Positions 1 through 7,394 of a stretch of DNA of 18,976 nucleotides are shown piece by piece. Source of the DNA: JAGQRJ01 sp041402045 (GTDB taxonomy: Bacteria > Planctomycetota > J058); the NCBI GenBank assembly GCA_041402045.1, contig JAWKSZ010000099.1:1-18976 (forward strand). The letters are read 5' to 3'. Under the pieces are notes generated by a model. It searched no databases. It had not been told where the DNA came from and worked only from the letters and a program-made list of their open reading frames with translations. The translations under genes and the position numbers were made by a program. How positions within the stretch are numbered: the stretch's first letter is position 1; every line of letters begins with the position of its first letter.

Positions 1-343
1 AGGGGAGCCCCCGGGCGCGGAGCTGCTCCGCGCCCTGCACGTCGATGTTCAGGAGCACGTGCTTGCCCTGGGCCAGGATCTTCTCGACCTCCGAGCGCAG
101 GGTCCCGTAGCGGTTGCCGCCGAAGACCTCGGCCCACTCGAGGAACTCGTCGCGATCGATCCGCTCCTGGAACTGGGCGGGGGTGAGGAAGTGATACTCG
201 ACCCCGTGCCGCTCCTCGCCGCGGGGGGCGCGGGTGGTGGCGGAGATCGAGAGCTCGAAGTCCTCGTCGCGCAGGAGGCGCTCGCACACCGTCGACTTGC
301 CCACGCCCGAGGGTCCCGAGACCACGACCGCGCGCCCGCTCAC
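1..343 (-). CDS. gmk: guanylate kinase, 3' end cut by the window edge
   Basis: Guanylate kinase phosphorylates GMP to GDP with ATP in the cytosol, a step of guanine nucleotide supply. About 114 N-terminal residues are visible. They start SGRAVVVSGPSGVGKST, with the P-loop GPSGVGKS, followed by the GMP-binding stretch SATTRAPRGEERHGVEYHF, then EFLEWAEVFGGNRYGT, and NIDVQGAEQLR, the family's walker-B-like strand. The start is a GTG whose last two bases are the first two of the upstream yicC stop (GTGA overlap), which argues for translational coupling. Gene order yicC-gmk is common in bacteria. The C-terminal part of the protein lies outside the window. Family assignment is secure; the exact start is inferred from the overlap and from the P-loop lying close to the N-terminus as is normal. 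Confidence 0.95.
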   Translation of the reverse strand, partial: MSGRAVVVSGPSGVGKSTVCERLLRDEDFELSISATTRAPRGEERHGVEYHFLTPAQFQERIDRDEFLEWAEVFGGNRYGTLRSEVEKILAQGKHVLLNIDVQGAEQLRARGLP

Positions 344-1224
344 TCGACGTTGGCCGCCTGCTCGCGCACGCGATCGACCCAGATCCGGAGCTCGAGCACG
401 TGCTGCAGGAGCTCCGCGTCCGCGTTCTTGCTGGCCATGGTGTTGGCCTCGCGGTGCAGCTCCTGCGCGAGGAACTCCAGGCGGCGCCCGACCTCCGCGC
501 CTTGATCCAGGGCCTCGCGGAACTGGGCCAGGTGGCTCCTGACCCGGGAGAGCTCCTCGGCCACGTCGGCCTTCTCGGCGAGGAGCGCCGTCTCGCGCGC
601 CACGTCCTGGGGCTCGACCCGCTGACCGCTGAGGAGCTGGTTCACGCGCTCCTGCAGGCGGGTCGCCTGCTCGCGGGCGGCGGGGCCTCGGCGGGACTCG
701 ATCGCCGCGACCTGGGCCTCGATCGCCTGCAGCGCCGCGCCGAGGTCCTCGGCCAGGGCCTGGCCCTCCTGCTCGCGCATGCGCACGAGCGCGGCCAGCG
801 CCTGCGCGACGGCGTCGCGGACCAGGGGCTCGAGGGTCGCGCCGTCGGGGCCTTCCGTGGCCACGACCACCCCTGGGAGGAGCGCGGTCTGCGCCACGTT
901 GGGCGGCTCGTGCCCCAGCTCGCCGGCGATCCGGGTCAGGGCGCCCTGGAAGCGCATGAGGGTGCTCTCGTCCAGGGTGTAGCGCGTCCCCCCGGAGCTG
1001 CCCCAGGTGTAGCGCAGGTTGAGCGTCGCCGAGCCGCGCTTGAGCTCGGCCTTGAGCTGGGGCTCTACGTCGCGGCTGGCGACGACCAGCGCGTCGGGAG
1101 CCCGCACGCTCAGGCGAAAGTGCTTGTGGTTGACGGTGCGCAGCTCGGCGTCGACGGCGTCTCCCTCCAGCCCGCTGGCCCGGCCTGAGCCGAACCCGGT
1201 CATGGAGCGCAGGGGAGCCGCCAC
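340..1224 (-). CDS. YicC family endoribonuclease
   Basis: YicC-family protein (YicC_N plus DUF1732), 294 residues, the usual full length. Characterised members (E. coli YicC, B. subtilis YloC) are endoribonucleases that act in RNA turnover. The N-terminus has the hallmark SMTGFG (residues 7-12), followed by ELRTVNHKHFRL and the KRGSATLNLRY strand. The C-terminal 50 residues carry the conserved block GRRLEFLAQELHREANTMAS and finish REQAANVE, like the REQVQNIE ending of the family. The GTG start at 1224 is preferred over an ATG at 1203 because that ATG would begin inside SMTGFG. It starts 10 bases after the secG stop and overlaps gmk by 4 bases, so it sits inside a tpiA-secG-yicC-gmk unit. No clear Shine-Dalgarno site is seen, which fits coupling to secG. 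Confidence 0.93.
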   Translation of the reverse strand: MAAPLRSMTGFGSGRASGLEGDAVDAELRTVNHKHFRLSVRAPDALVVASRDVEPQLKAELKRGSATLNLRYTWGSSGGTRYTLDESTLMRFQGALTRIAGELGHEPPNVAQTALLPGVVVATEGPDGATLEPLVRDAVAQALAALVRMREQEGQALAEDLGAALQAIEAQVAAIESRRGPAAREQATRLQERVNQLLSGQRVEPQDVARETALLAEKADVAEELSRVRSHLAQFREALDQGAEVGRRLEFLAQELHREANTMASKNADAELLQHVLELRIWVDRVREQAANVE

Positions 1225-1234
1225 GGGGGCCGGC

Positions 1235-1627
1235 CTACTCGTCCTTGGGCGCTTCCGAGCTGCCGTCGCCGGCGCCCTCGGAGGACCCGCCCTCGCTCGA
1301 GCCCTCGTCGCTCGAGCCCTCTCCCTCTCCGTCCTGAGGGGGCGACACGCCGGGGGCGTTGGGGTTGAGCGCCGTGGCCGAGCGCCCCTTCTGATGGTTC
1401 TGCATGACGCCGAGGAACATGGCCAGGACCAAGAACAGCGTGGCGGCCACCGCGGTGGCCTTCTTCCAGGTCGTGTCCGCCTTGGCGCCGAACGCGGTGT
1501 CCACCGCGCCGCCGCCGAAGGCGCCGCCCAGGCCGCCGCCCTCGCCCTTTTGAATCAGGACGACGAAGCACAGGAACATGGACGCGATCACGTAGACGAT
1601 CGAGCACAGGACGATCAGGGTGTTCAT
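1235..1627 (-). CDS. secG: protein translocase subunit SecG
   Basis: SecG is the small non-essential subunit of the SecYEG protein-export channel in the inner membrane. The 130-residue product has the two expected hydrophobic helices (about residues 3-24 and 57-75) joined by the family's glycine-rich loop. That loop begins VVLIQKGEGGGLGGAFGGG and runs into the usual aspartate/phenylalanine segment. The second helix is followed by a C-terminal tail from about residue 80 that is rich in Ser, Glu and Gly, acidic and probably disordered. Such tails are common in SecG. A weak AGGTGA Shine-Dalgarno lies 4 bases before the ATG. The neighbours tpiA upstream and yicC/gmk downstream form a familiar bacterial cluster, since secG often follows tpiA. 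Confidence 0.93.
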   Translation of the reverse strand: MNTLIVLCSIVYVIASMFLCFVVLIQKGEGGGLGGAFGGGAVDTAFGAKADTTWKKATAVAATLFLVLAMFLGVMQNHQKGRSATALNPNAPGVSPPQDGEGEGSSDEGSSEGGSSEGAGDGSSEAPKDE

Positions 1628-1644
1628 GGGTCACCTGGCCGCGA

Positions 1645-1674
1645 GGGGCCGGGGGGAGCGGGCGGGCCGGGGGG
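1645..1674 (+). other. G-quadruplex-like G-run cluster between tpiA and secG
   Basis: Five runs of three or more G lie within 30 bases on the plus strand (GGGG, GGGGGG, GGG, GGG, GGGGGG), separated by 1-3 bases, so the stretch matches the generic G3+N1-7 quadruplex pattern. It is on the template strand of the tpiA-secG transcript, in the 59-base gap. Any folding is a prediction, and in DNA this rich in GC such runs also arise by chance. Confidence 0.35.
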
Positions 1675-1686
1675 CCCGGTGGGTTT

Positions 1687-2466
1687 TCAGCTGGCGTCGA
1701 GGACGCCCTGCACGATCTCGAGGAACGAATCCGGGTTCAGGCTGGCGCCGCCCACCAGGGCTCCGTCGATCCCCGGGGTGGTGGCGAGCTCGCGTATGTT
1801 ACCCGGCTTTACGCTCCCGCCATACAGGACGGGGACTTGCGCGCCGTGGGAGCTGAAGGAGCCGAGGCGCTCCTTGATCCAGCCGTGGACCTCGCCGGCC
1901 TGGGCCGGGGTCGCGACCTGCCCGGTGCCGATCGCCCACACCGGCTCGTAGGCCACGACCAGGCGCTCGAGGGCGCCCTTGCCCTTGACCCCCTCGAGCA
2001 CCGCGTCGAGCTGGCCGAGCACGACCTCGCGCGCGCGCCCGGCGTCGCGCTCGGCGAGGGTCTCGCCCACGCAGGCCACCGGCGAGAGCCCGGCGGTGAG
2101 CACGGCGTGGACCGCGCGGGTCACCTGCGGGTCGTCGACGCCGAACACGCGGCGCCGCTCCGAGTGCCCGACGAGCACGCGGCGCACGCCGACGGAGGCG
2201 AGCTGGGGCGCGCTGACCGCGCCGGTGAAGGCGCCCTCGGGCTCGGGGTAGCTGGCCTGGGCCACGAGCTCGACGCGGGCGTCCGCGCCCCCGATCGCGC
2301 CGGCCACGGGGACCAGGAAGGGGTGGGAGGGCGCGAGGCCCACCGCGACGCGGCTCGGGTCCCACTCGCGGCCCTGGAGGCCCTCGGCGACCGCCTTGGC
2401 GAGGGCGACCGCGCCCGCGGCGTCGAGGTGCAGCTTCCAGTTGCCGATCACCAGCCGCTGAGGCAT
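1687..2466 (-). CDS. tpiA: triose-phosphate isomerase
   Basis: Interconverts dihydroxyacetone phosphate and glyceraldehyde 3-phosphate in glycolysis and gluconeogenesis; cytosolic TIM barrel. The length of 259 residues is typical. All catalytic residues are visible: N9 and K11 in GNWKLH, the electrophile H101 in VGHSERR, the base E174 in AYEPVWAIGTG with its flexible loop 6 (residues 173-183), and the phosphate-binding YGGSVKPGN (215-223) and ALVGGASL (236-243). The usual AQN of the dimer-interface loop reads AQA (69-71) before SYPEPEGAFTG, a minor deviation. A good Shine-Dalgarno GGAGG lies 5-8 bases before the ATG. It is the first protein gene after the initiator tRNA and its hairpin, and leads into secG. 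Confidence 0.97.
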   Translation of the reverse strand: MPQRLVIGNWKLHLDAAGAVALAKAVAEGLQGREWDPSRVAVGLAPSHPFLVPVAGAIGGADARVELVAQASYPEPEGAFTGAVSAPQLASVGVRRVLVGHSERRRVFGVDDPQVTRAVHAVLTAGLSPVACVGETLAERDAGRAREVVLGQLDAVLEGVKGKGALERLVVAYEPVWAIGTGQVATPAQAGEVHGWIKERLGSFSSHGAQVPVLYGGSVKPGNIRELATTPGIDGALVGGASLNPDSFLEIVQGVLDAS

Positions 2467-2491
2467 GGCTCCTCCGCGTCGTACACGAGAA

Positions 2492-2515
2492 CGGGCTCCT
2501 CGAATGAGGAGCCCG
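2492..2515 (-). terminator. 10-bp hairpin just after the initiator tRNA
   Basis: Perfect inverted repeat: CGGGCTCCTC, loop GAAT, GAGGAGCCCG (plus-strand reading). On the minus strand it begins two bases after the tRNA discriminator base and ends about 25 bases before the tpiA ATG. There is only a short TTCTCG after it and no U-tract. It may end tRNA transcription, protect or mark the 3' end for tRNA processing, or be the leader structure of tpiA. The inverted repeat is certain; terminator function is a guess. Confidence 0.5.
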
Positions 2516-2517
2516 AA

Positions 2518-2591
<74 letters not shown>

Positions 2592-2603
2592 TCGAGAAGG
2601 CGG

Positions 2604-2631
2604 AGTATACGATGAGCCCTCCGGGTGTCAA
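2604..2631 (-). promoter_or_regulatory. near-consensus sigma70-type promoter of the initiator tRNA
   Basis: On the minus strand the sequence reads TTGACA (2631-2626), a 16-base spacer, then TATACT (2609-2604). The first hexamer matches the -35 consensus exactly and the second differs from TATAAT by one base. The tRNA 5' end is 12 bases beyond the -10 hexamer, so the leader would be only about 5-6 bases. It lies in the 56-base gap after the pus10 stop codon. This is the clearest housekeeping promoter in the window, as expected for a heavily used tRNA gene. Confidence 0.88.
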
Positions 2632-2647
2632 CGCCGGTCTTGGAGTT

Positions 2648-3739
2648 TCAATCCTCGATCGCGGGGGGCGGCGGCTCGGACCCCAGGAGGGTCTCGCAGT
2701 CGACGAGCACGTCGAGCACGTCGAGCTGCTCGCAGGTGCAGGGGACCCCCAGGAGCTCGCTGAGGGAGGGCTGCGTGCGGCCCTCGTCCCCCGACACCAG
2801 CTCCTTGACGTAGGTCCCGCTCTGGCAGGTCAGGTCGAGCACGAGCACGTGGGGCTCGGGCTGGGCGTGGAGCGCGAGGCTCAACACCTTGCGCTTGCGC
2901 ACCTTATCCACCCGGCGGTGGGACACCCGGGCCGGTGTGCGCTGCTCGATCGGGGTCTCGACCAGGTCTTGCAGCGCCCCGAGCTGGGCCAGCTCGATCG
3001 GCGCGGTTGCCACGCAGCGGGCGCGGTAGGCCTTGTCGCCGACCCAGCCCTTGAGCCGAGGCACGAGGTCGCCCGGCACCTCGCGCAGGGGCGCGGGGAG
3101 CTCGACCCGACCCACGAGCTCGTCCGCGAGCTGCGCGCGGACCGCGGCCAGGTCGACCGTGCGCTTGCGGGGGCGCTTGAGCTCGAGCACGAACGGCCGC
3201 CCGCGCCCGAGGCACTGGACGTCGGTGTCCTCGCGTCCGAGGCCGTGCAGCGCGAACTCCCGCGAGGCGTAGGCCTGGGCCAGGGGGCCGGCCAGCAGCT
3301 CCTCGACCGAGTCCGGGAAGCGCCGCCCGGTGCCGTGGCAGGGCGCGCAGTCCACCCGCGCCCGGGTCTTGTTCCTGCACACCGGGCAGCGCCAGGTGGT
3401 GCGGGTCTGGGTCAGGTTGCGCGCCAGCTTGCGATAGCGACCGTAGACGTAGATCGAGCGCACGGTGGGCTCGACCCAATCCTTGGCCGGGTCGTAGATG
3501 AACACGACGTCGGGCCGCCGGAACGCGACCCGCCGCTCGGGCCAGCGCTGTTCGAGGGCCAGGCCCACGTCGCGCTTGAGCGCGCGCTTGGCGTCCTCGT
3601 CGAGGTCGCCCTTGACCCCGATCAGGAACGACTCGAACTCGAGCTTGGGGGCCACGCGCTCGCACGCGGCGACGGCGCGCTCGGCCAGGGACGCGGGGGC
3701 TTCGGGGGCGTCGGGCTCCACCCCGGAAGTGTAAGGCAT
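2648..3739 (-). CDS. pus10: Pus10-type tRNA pseudouridine synthase
   Basis: Resembles archaeal/eukaryotic Pus10, which makes pseudouridine at U54/U55 in the tRNA T-loop. The 363-residue product follows the archaeal layout. First comes an N-terminal THUMP-like part with FESFLIGVKG (35-44), RPDVVFIYD (75-83) and the family's YVYGRYRKLARNLTQTR (97-113). Next is a zinc-binding set C118-x2-C121 and C131-x2-C134 running into HGTGRRFPDSVEELLA. The catalytic core has LGREDTDVQCLGRGRPFVLE (167-186, containing the family's catalytic aspartate), SHRRVDKVRKRKV (273-285) and SGTYVKELVSGDEGRTQPS (307-325). It ends with a CEQLDVLDV block as in archaeal Pus10. The ATG at 3739 is chosen because the similarity begins shortly after it; the frame stays open further upstream, but only as a shadow of plus-strand genes. 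No good Shine-Dalgarno is seen. Pus10 is rare in bacteria, which normally use TruB for Psi55 and TrmA or TrmFO for position 54. Confidence 0.9.
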   Translation of the reverse strand: MPYTSGVEPDAPEAPASLAERAVAACERVAPKLEFESFLIGVKGDLDEDAKRALKRDVGLALEQRWPERRVAFRRPDVVFIYDPAKDWVEPTVRSIYVYGRYRKLARNLTQTRTTWRCPVCRNKTRARVDCAPCHGTGRRFPDSVEELLAGPLAQAYASREFALHGLGREDTDVQCLGRGRPFVLELKRPRKRTVDLAAVRAQLADELVGRVELPAPLREVPGDLVPRLKGWVGDKAYRARCVATAPIELAQLGALQDLVETPIEQRTPARVSHRRVDKVRKRKVLSLALHAQPEPHVLVLDLTCQSGTYVKELVSGDEGRTQPSLSELLGVPCTCEQLDVLDVLVDCETLLGSEPPPPAIED

Positions 3740-3819
3740 CCGGCGAATCGGGGGTTGCGGGAGGCGGCCCGCGCTGGTCGAATCTTGGGCCACCCCGAGG
3801 AACCGTTGAGCGCCTCCCC

Positions 3820-4050
3820 GTGTACCCACGACAACCCGATTCGAGCCCGCGCGCGCCTCGCGAGGATGAAGACGACGAGGGGTTCTACGACCCCCTCGAC
3901 GACGACGACGCGCTCGACGACGACTTCGGGTTCGAGGACGACCCGGGATCCGCTGAGGAGGCGGACGACGCGTTCGACGAGGACTTCGACGAGCAGGACG
4001 ACGGCGAGCCCTTTGCAGCACCCCACGACGACCCCGACGACCCGTTCTGA
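3820..4050 (+). CDS. small hyperacidic protein, function unknown
   Basis: A 76-residue frame opened by GTG. About 34 residues are Asp or Glu (45%) against three Arg and no Lys. Acidic runs are punctuated by aromatics, as in EGFYDPLDDDD, DFGFEDDPG and FDEDFDEQDD, and it ends DDPDDPF. That pattern looks more like a real protein than the Thr/Arg/Ser-only translation of the same bases in the next frame. No family is recognised. It is probably disordered and could mimic nucleic acid or bind a basic partner, but nothing shows this. The Shine-Dalgarno candidate GAGGAA lies about 19 bases before the GTG, which is too far to be convincing. The ORF is divergent from pus10 (80 bases) and ends just before, or slightly inside, the molybdopterin-domain gene. 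It may be spurious. Confidence 0.45.
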   Translation: MYPRQPDSSPRAPREDEDDEGFYDPLDDDDALDDDFGFEDDPGSAEEADDAFDEDFDEQDDGEPFAAPHDDPDDPF

Positions 4051-4828
4051 GCCCAGCGCAGGCAGCGTCGCGGTCGTGGTGATCGGCGACGAGCTGCTCG
4101 CGGGCAAGATCCGGGACGAGAACCTGTGGTATCTCGCGGCGGAGCTGCGGGCCCTGGGCGCGGACCTCGCCTGCGCGCTGTTCGTGGGGGACAGCGAGGC
4201 CGAGATCACCGGCGCCCTCGACTACGCCCTCGCTCGCGCCGAGCACGTGCTGACCACCGGCGGGGTCGGCCCGACCCACGACGACCGGACCCTGGCCGCG
4301 ATCGCCGCCCACGCGGGCGTGCCCCTCGTGCGCGACCCCGACCTCGAGCGCGCGGTCCACGAGCACTACCCGGGCCCCAGCGCCGACGTGCTCTCCATGG
4401 CCGACGTGCCTCAGGGCGCCGAGCTGATCTACCCCTCCGACTTCTACCTGCCGATCGTGAAGCTGGGGCGCGTGCACGTGTTCCCGGGCGTGCCCGGCGC
4501 GCTCAAGCTCATGTTCGACCCCTGGAAGCAGGCGCTCGCCCAGAGCCCCTACCACTGCGCGCGGCGCTACCTCGACGCCGACGAGGGCCAGGTCGCCCCC
4601 GCCGTGCGCGAGGTCCAGGAGCGCCACCCTCAGGTGGCGATCGGCAGCTACCCCCGCTTCGACGCCGGCGCCCCGTATCGGGTCATGCTCACCGTCGACG
4701 GAAAAGACCCCCAGGCCGTGGCCACCGCCGCGGCGGACCTGACCGCGAGTCTGACTCGAGCTTGCGGCGAGAACGCCTTCCTTCCACCCCCCGAGTCCAC
4801 GACCCGCACCCCGAACGAGCTCGCCTAG
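4013..4828 (+). CDS. molybdopterin-binding domain protein (CinA N-terminal / FLAD1 N-terminal type)
   Basis: A single MoCF_biosynth domain (PF00994 type) as in the N-terminal half of CinA and of eukaryotic FLAD1, without the CinA amidase or FAD synthase partner. Visible motifs, numbered from a TTG start, are VVVIGDELLAGKIRDEN (21-37), the signature LTTGGVGPTHDDRTLAA (80-96) and HVFPGVPGALKLMF (155-168). A C-terminal alpha/beta part follows with RYLDADEG, IGSYPRF and YRVMLTVDG, resembling the KOW-like tail of the family. Known relatives hydrolyse ADP-ribose-type or pyridine compounds, or have no proven role, so the substrate is not assigned. The start is uncertain. TTG at 4013 overlaps the acidic ORF by 38 bases; GTG at 4076 would clip the first beta strand. 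It is followed 28 bases later by greA. Confidence 0.8.
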   Translation: MQHPTTTPTTRSEPSAGSVAVVVIGDELLAGKIRDENLWYLAAELRALGADLACALFVGDSEAEITGALDYALARAEHVLTTGGVGPTHDDRTLAAIAAHAGVPLVRDPDLERAVHEHYPGPSADVLSMADVPQGAELIYPSDFYLPIVKLGRVHVFPGVPGALKLMFDPWKQALAQSPYHCARRYLDADEGQVAPAVREVQERHPQVAIGSYPRFDAGAPYRVMLTVDGKDPQAVATAAADLTASLTRACGENAFLPPPESTTRTPNELA

Positions 4829-4856
4829 ACGAGCCTCGGGCCGCAGAGGAGACCCC

Positions 4857-6239
4857 ATGGCCTACGACCAATACCTCGTCAACCGGATCAAGGGCGCCGT
4901 GCGCGCGCGCGACCTGCAGAAGGTCGAGGAGCTGTGGGTCGACCTCCAGGCTTCGACGTCGCCGCTCGGCAGCCTCAAGGTGTTCTACGAGACCGCGGCC
5001 GAGGTCGCCGAGCGCGGCGACAAGGAGCGCGCGGCCGAGCTGCTCCTGCTCCTGCGCCAGGACCTCAAGAACGAGGGCCGCGAGGACGACCTGTTCGAGG
5101 TCCTGCGCCGCGCCGTGGGCTACTCGGGCCGCGTGCGCGCGGTGCGCGAGGACCTGGTCGCGCAGTATCGCCGGGTCTACGGCGAGCGCCCGGGCTTCGA
5201 GGCCGTGCTCAGCCGCACGGACCTCGCGGGGGAGGGGACCGTGCGCCAGGCCGTGCAGGCGCTGGACGAGGCCTTCGCCTTCACCGAGGGCGACTTCGTG
5301 TTCCATACCCGCGGCTGGGGCGTGGGGAAGGTCGTCGAGGCGCACCCCGAGACCGGCGAGTTCGTGATCGACTTCATGCCCGGGCAGCCCCAGGGCAAGC
5401 GCATGGACGCCGGCATGGCGCTCAAGAGCCTCGAGCGCCGCACCGCGGACGACCTCGACGTGCTCATGTGGCAGCGCCCCGAGCGCGTCGCCGAGCTCGC
5501 CGAGCAGGAGCCCCTCGAGCTGCTGAAGAGCGCCCTCGGCGCGTCCGGCGGCAAGCTCCAGGCCCGCGACCTGCGTGACCGCCTGACCCCGGTGATCGAG
5601 AAGTCGGGCTGGACCAAGTTCTGGGCCAAGGCGCGCAAGCTGGCCAAGCAGGACCCGCGGATCGAGGTCGGCCCCGCGCCGCGCTCGGTGATCAGCCTGC
5701 GCGAGGAGGAGCTCTCCCGCGACGACGAGATGCTCGAGAAGCTGCACCAGCTCCGCTCCTTCAAGAAGCGGATCGTGGTCCTGCGCAAGGAGCTGCTCGC
5801 GGCCAAGAAGGACGGGCACGACGAGGTCCCGGGCTGGATCGAGCAGGGCAAGAAGGACCTGGCCAAGGCCCACGGCAAGGACGTGGCCAAGCTCGCGGCC
5901 GACGTGGAGTATGCGCTGTGGCTGAACGAGCTGGCCGAGGGCTTCCCCGCGGCGGCCCCCGAGATCAGCGCCGCGGAGCCCCAGATCGACCCGGACACCG
6001 GCGAGCCGCTGGCCGCCGGCGTGCCCCCGCACCTGGTCGAGCCGCTCTCGGCGTTGACCGCGGAGAACGTGTGCGACGTGCTCAAGGGAATGCGTCCCCG
6101 ACTACCGCAAGCAGACCGTGCAGTTCCTCTGCACCCTGGACGGCGCCAAGGGCGCGGACCTGGTGAGCAAGGTGCTGCTCGACCCGGCGCCCAGCGCCTG
6201 GACCGCCTCGGTGCGCGCGCTCAAGCGTATCAGCCGTGA
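4857..6239 (+). CDS. greA: long-form GreA transcription elongation factor, N-terminal part (frame broken near 6087)
   Basis: Five-prime part of a long GreA like that of chlamydiae, where the cleavage factor has a several-hundred-residue N-terminal extension. The ATG is preceded by a GAGGAG Shine-Dalgarno. The first ~140 residues are helical. Residues 143-195 (from FTEGDFVFHTRGWGVGKVVE) form a small beta domain reminiscent of CarD/Tudor folds that also occurs in the chlamydial protein. Lysine- and glutamate-rich helices follow. At about residue 410 the frame is lost: an extra base in AAGGGAATGC (6084-6093) shifts translation, and residues 411-460 are out of frame. Dropping one G gives LKECVPDYRKQTVQFL, which continues into the frame of the C-terminal part. 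So this is the first half of one gene ending at 7801, broken either by sequencing/assembly error or by true decay. Confidence 0.8.
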   Translation: MAYDQYLVNRIKGAVRARDLQKVEELWVDLQASTSPLGSLKVFYETAAEVAERGDKERAAELLLLLRQDLKNEGREDDLFEVLRRAVGYSGRVRAVREDLVAQYRRVYGERPGFEAVLSRTDLAGEGTVRQAVQALDEAFAFTEGDFVFHTRGWGVGKVVEAHPETGEFVIDFMPGQPQGKRMDAGMALKSLERRTADDLDVLMWQRPERVAELAEQEPLELLKSALGASGGKLQARDLRDRLTPVIEKSGWTKFWAKARKLAKQDPRIEVGPAPRSVISLREEELSRDDEMLEKLHQLRSFKKRIVVLRKELLAAKKDGHDEVPGWIEQGKKDLAKAHGKDVAKLAADVEYALWLNELAEGFPAAAPEISAAEPQIDPDTGEPLAAGVPPHLVEPLSALTAENVCDVLKGMRPRLPQADRAVPLHPGRRQGRGPGEQGAARPGAQRLDRLGARAQAYQP

Positions 6240-6778
6240 CGACCTGGTCCTCGACGCGGGGGTGAACCAGATCGTGATCAAGCCCCAGGACTACGGCCAC
6301 GCCTACGCGTCCTTCGCCAAGGCGCGGCTGACCGGGAAGGTCGACATCCTCGAGGAGCGCGGCAAGCCCGAGATCATCCTTGAGCGATCCGCGTGCTCGA
6401 CGGCATGGTCCTCGCTCACAAGGAGACCGGCGACCGCAAGAGAAGAAGGCCGAGCTCAAGACCACGATCGACAGCATGCGCGGCGTGTTCAACCTCAGAG
6501 CCAGCGCGTGCTGCGTGAGGTGGTCGAGGAGAGGCAGCGAGCACGAGGTGCGCCGCCTGCTGCAGCTCGTGCGCCAGAGGCCCCGGCGCTCACGGACACG
6601 ATCCTGCACGCCACCGAGGGCCGTGGCCCAGCGCTTCCCCGAGCTCCTGACCGCCGGCGCGGACCAGCAGGACACCGGCGTCAGCGACGACATCCTGTTC
6701 ACCACCGAGGAGGGCAAGCGCCGCAAGGAGCGCGGGCTCGACCACCCTCGCCCTTGAACGTGGAGTTCGAGAAGATCA
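6154..6778 (+). repeat. imperfect tandem duplication inside greA, copy 1 (degraded)
   Basis: This 625-base segment repeats the following 616 bases (6779-7394), starting GCGGACCTGGTGAGCAAGG in both and ending GTGGAGTTCGAGAAGATCA in both. The two copies are nearly identical for the first ~100 bases. Copy 1 then differs by about a dozen small changes, mostly 1-4 base insertions or deletions (for example CGCAAGAGAAGAAGG against CGCAAGAAGAAGG, GAGGGCCGTGG against GAGGGCTTCGTGG). They concentrate after about 6378 and destroy the frame. The net difference is +9 bases. The pattern suggests a low-quality contig end joined to its own overlap instead of being merged, although a real duplication that has decayed is possible. 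Confidence 0.92.
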
Positions 6779-7394
6779 GCGGACCTGGTGAGCAAGGTGC
6801 TGCTCGACCCGGCGCCCAGCGCCTGGACCGCCTCGGTGCGCGCGCTCAAGCGTATCAGCCGTGACGACCTGGTCCTCGACGCGGTGAACCAGATCGTGAT
6901 CAAGCCCCGGGACTACGGCCACGCCTACGCGTCCTTCGCCAAGGCGCGGCTGACCGGGAAGGTCGACATCCTCGAGGAGCGCGGCAAGCCCGAGATCATC
7001 GCCAAGGCGATCCGCGTGCTCGACGGCATGGTCCTCGCTCACAAGGAGACCGGCGACCGCAAGAAGAAGGCCGAGCTCAAGACCACGATCGACAGCATGC
7101 GCGGCGTGTTCAACCTCAAGAGCCAGCGCGTGCTGCGTGAGGTGGTCGAGGAGGGCAGCGAGCACGAGGTGCGCCGCCTGCTGCAGCTCGTGCGCCAGAG
7201 CCCGGCGCTCACGGACACGATCCTGCGCGCCACCGAGGGCTTCGTGGCCCAGCGCTTCCCCGAGCTCCTGACCGCCGGCGCGGACCAGCAGGACACCGGC
7301 GTCAGCGACGACATCCTGTTCACCACCGAGGAGGGCAAGCGCCGCAAGGAGCGCGAGCTCGACACCCTCATGAACGTGGAGTTCGAGAAGATCA
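6779..7394 (+). repeat. imperfect tandem duplication inside greA, copy 2 (intact frame)
   Basis: Second copy of the duplicated segment, directly abutting copy 1 at 6778/6779. Its reading frame is open and continuous with the GreA domain downstream. It agrees with copy 1 except for the indels and substitutions of that copy, so it is the version likely to represent the genome. Confidence 0.92.

Noticed and set aside
3740..4858. N-terminal extension of Pus10 to 736 residues
   Set aside because: The upstream frame is antisense to the molybdopterin-domain gene; Pus10 similarity starts shortly after the ATG at 3739.
6118..6864. Independent 248-residue gene in copy 1 of the duplication
   Set aside because: It is the greA frame interrupted by indels and joined out of frame to the start of copy 2; it does not keep a consistent protein.
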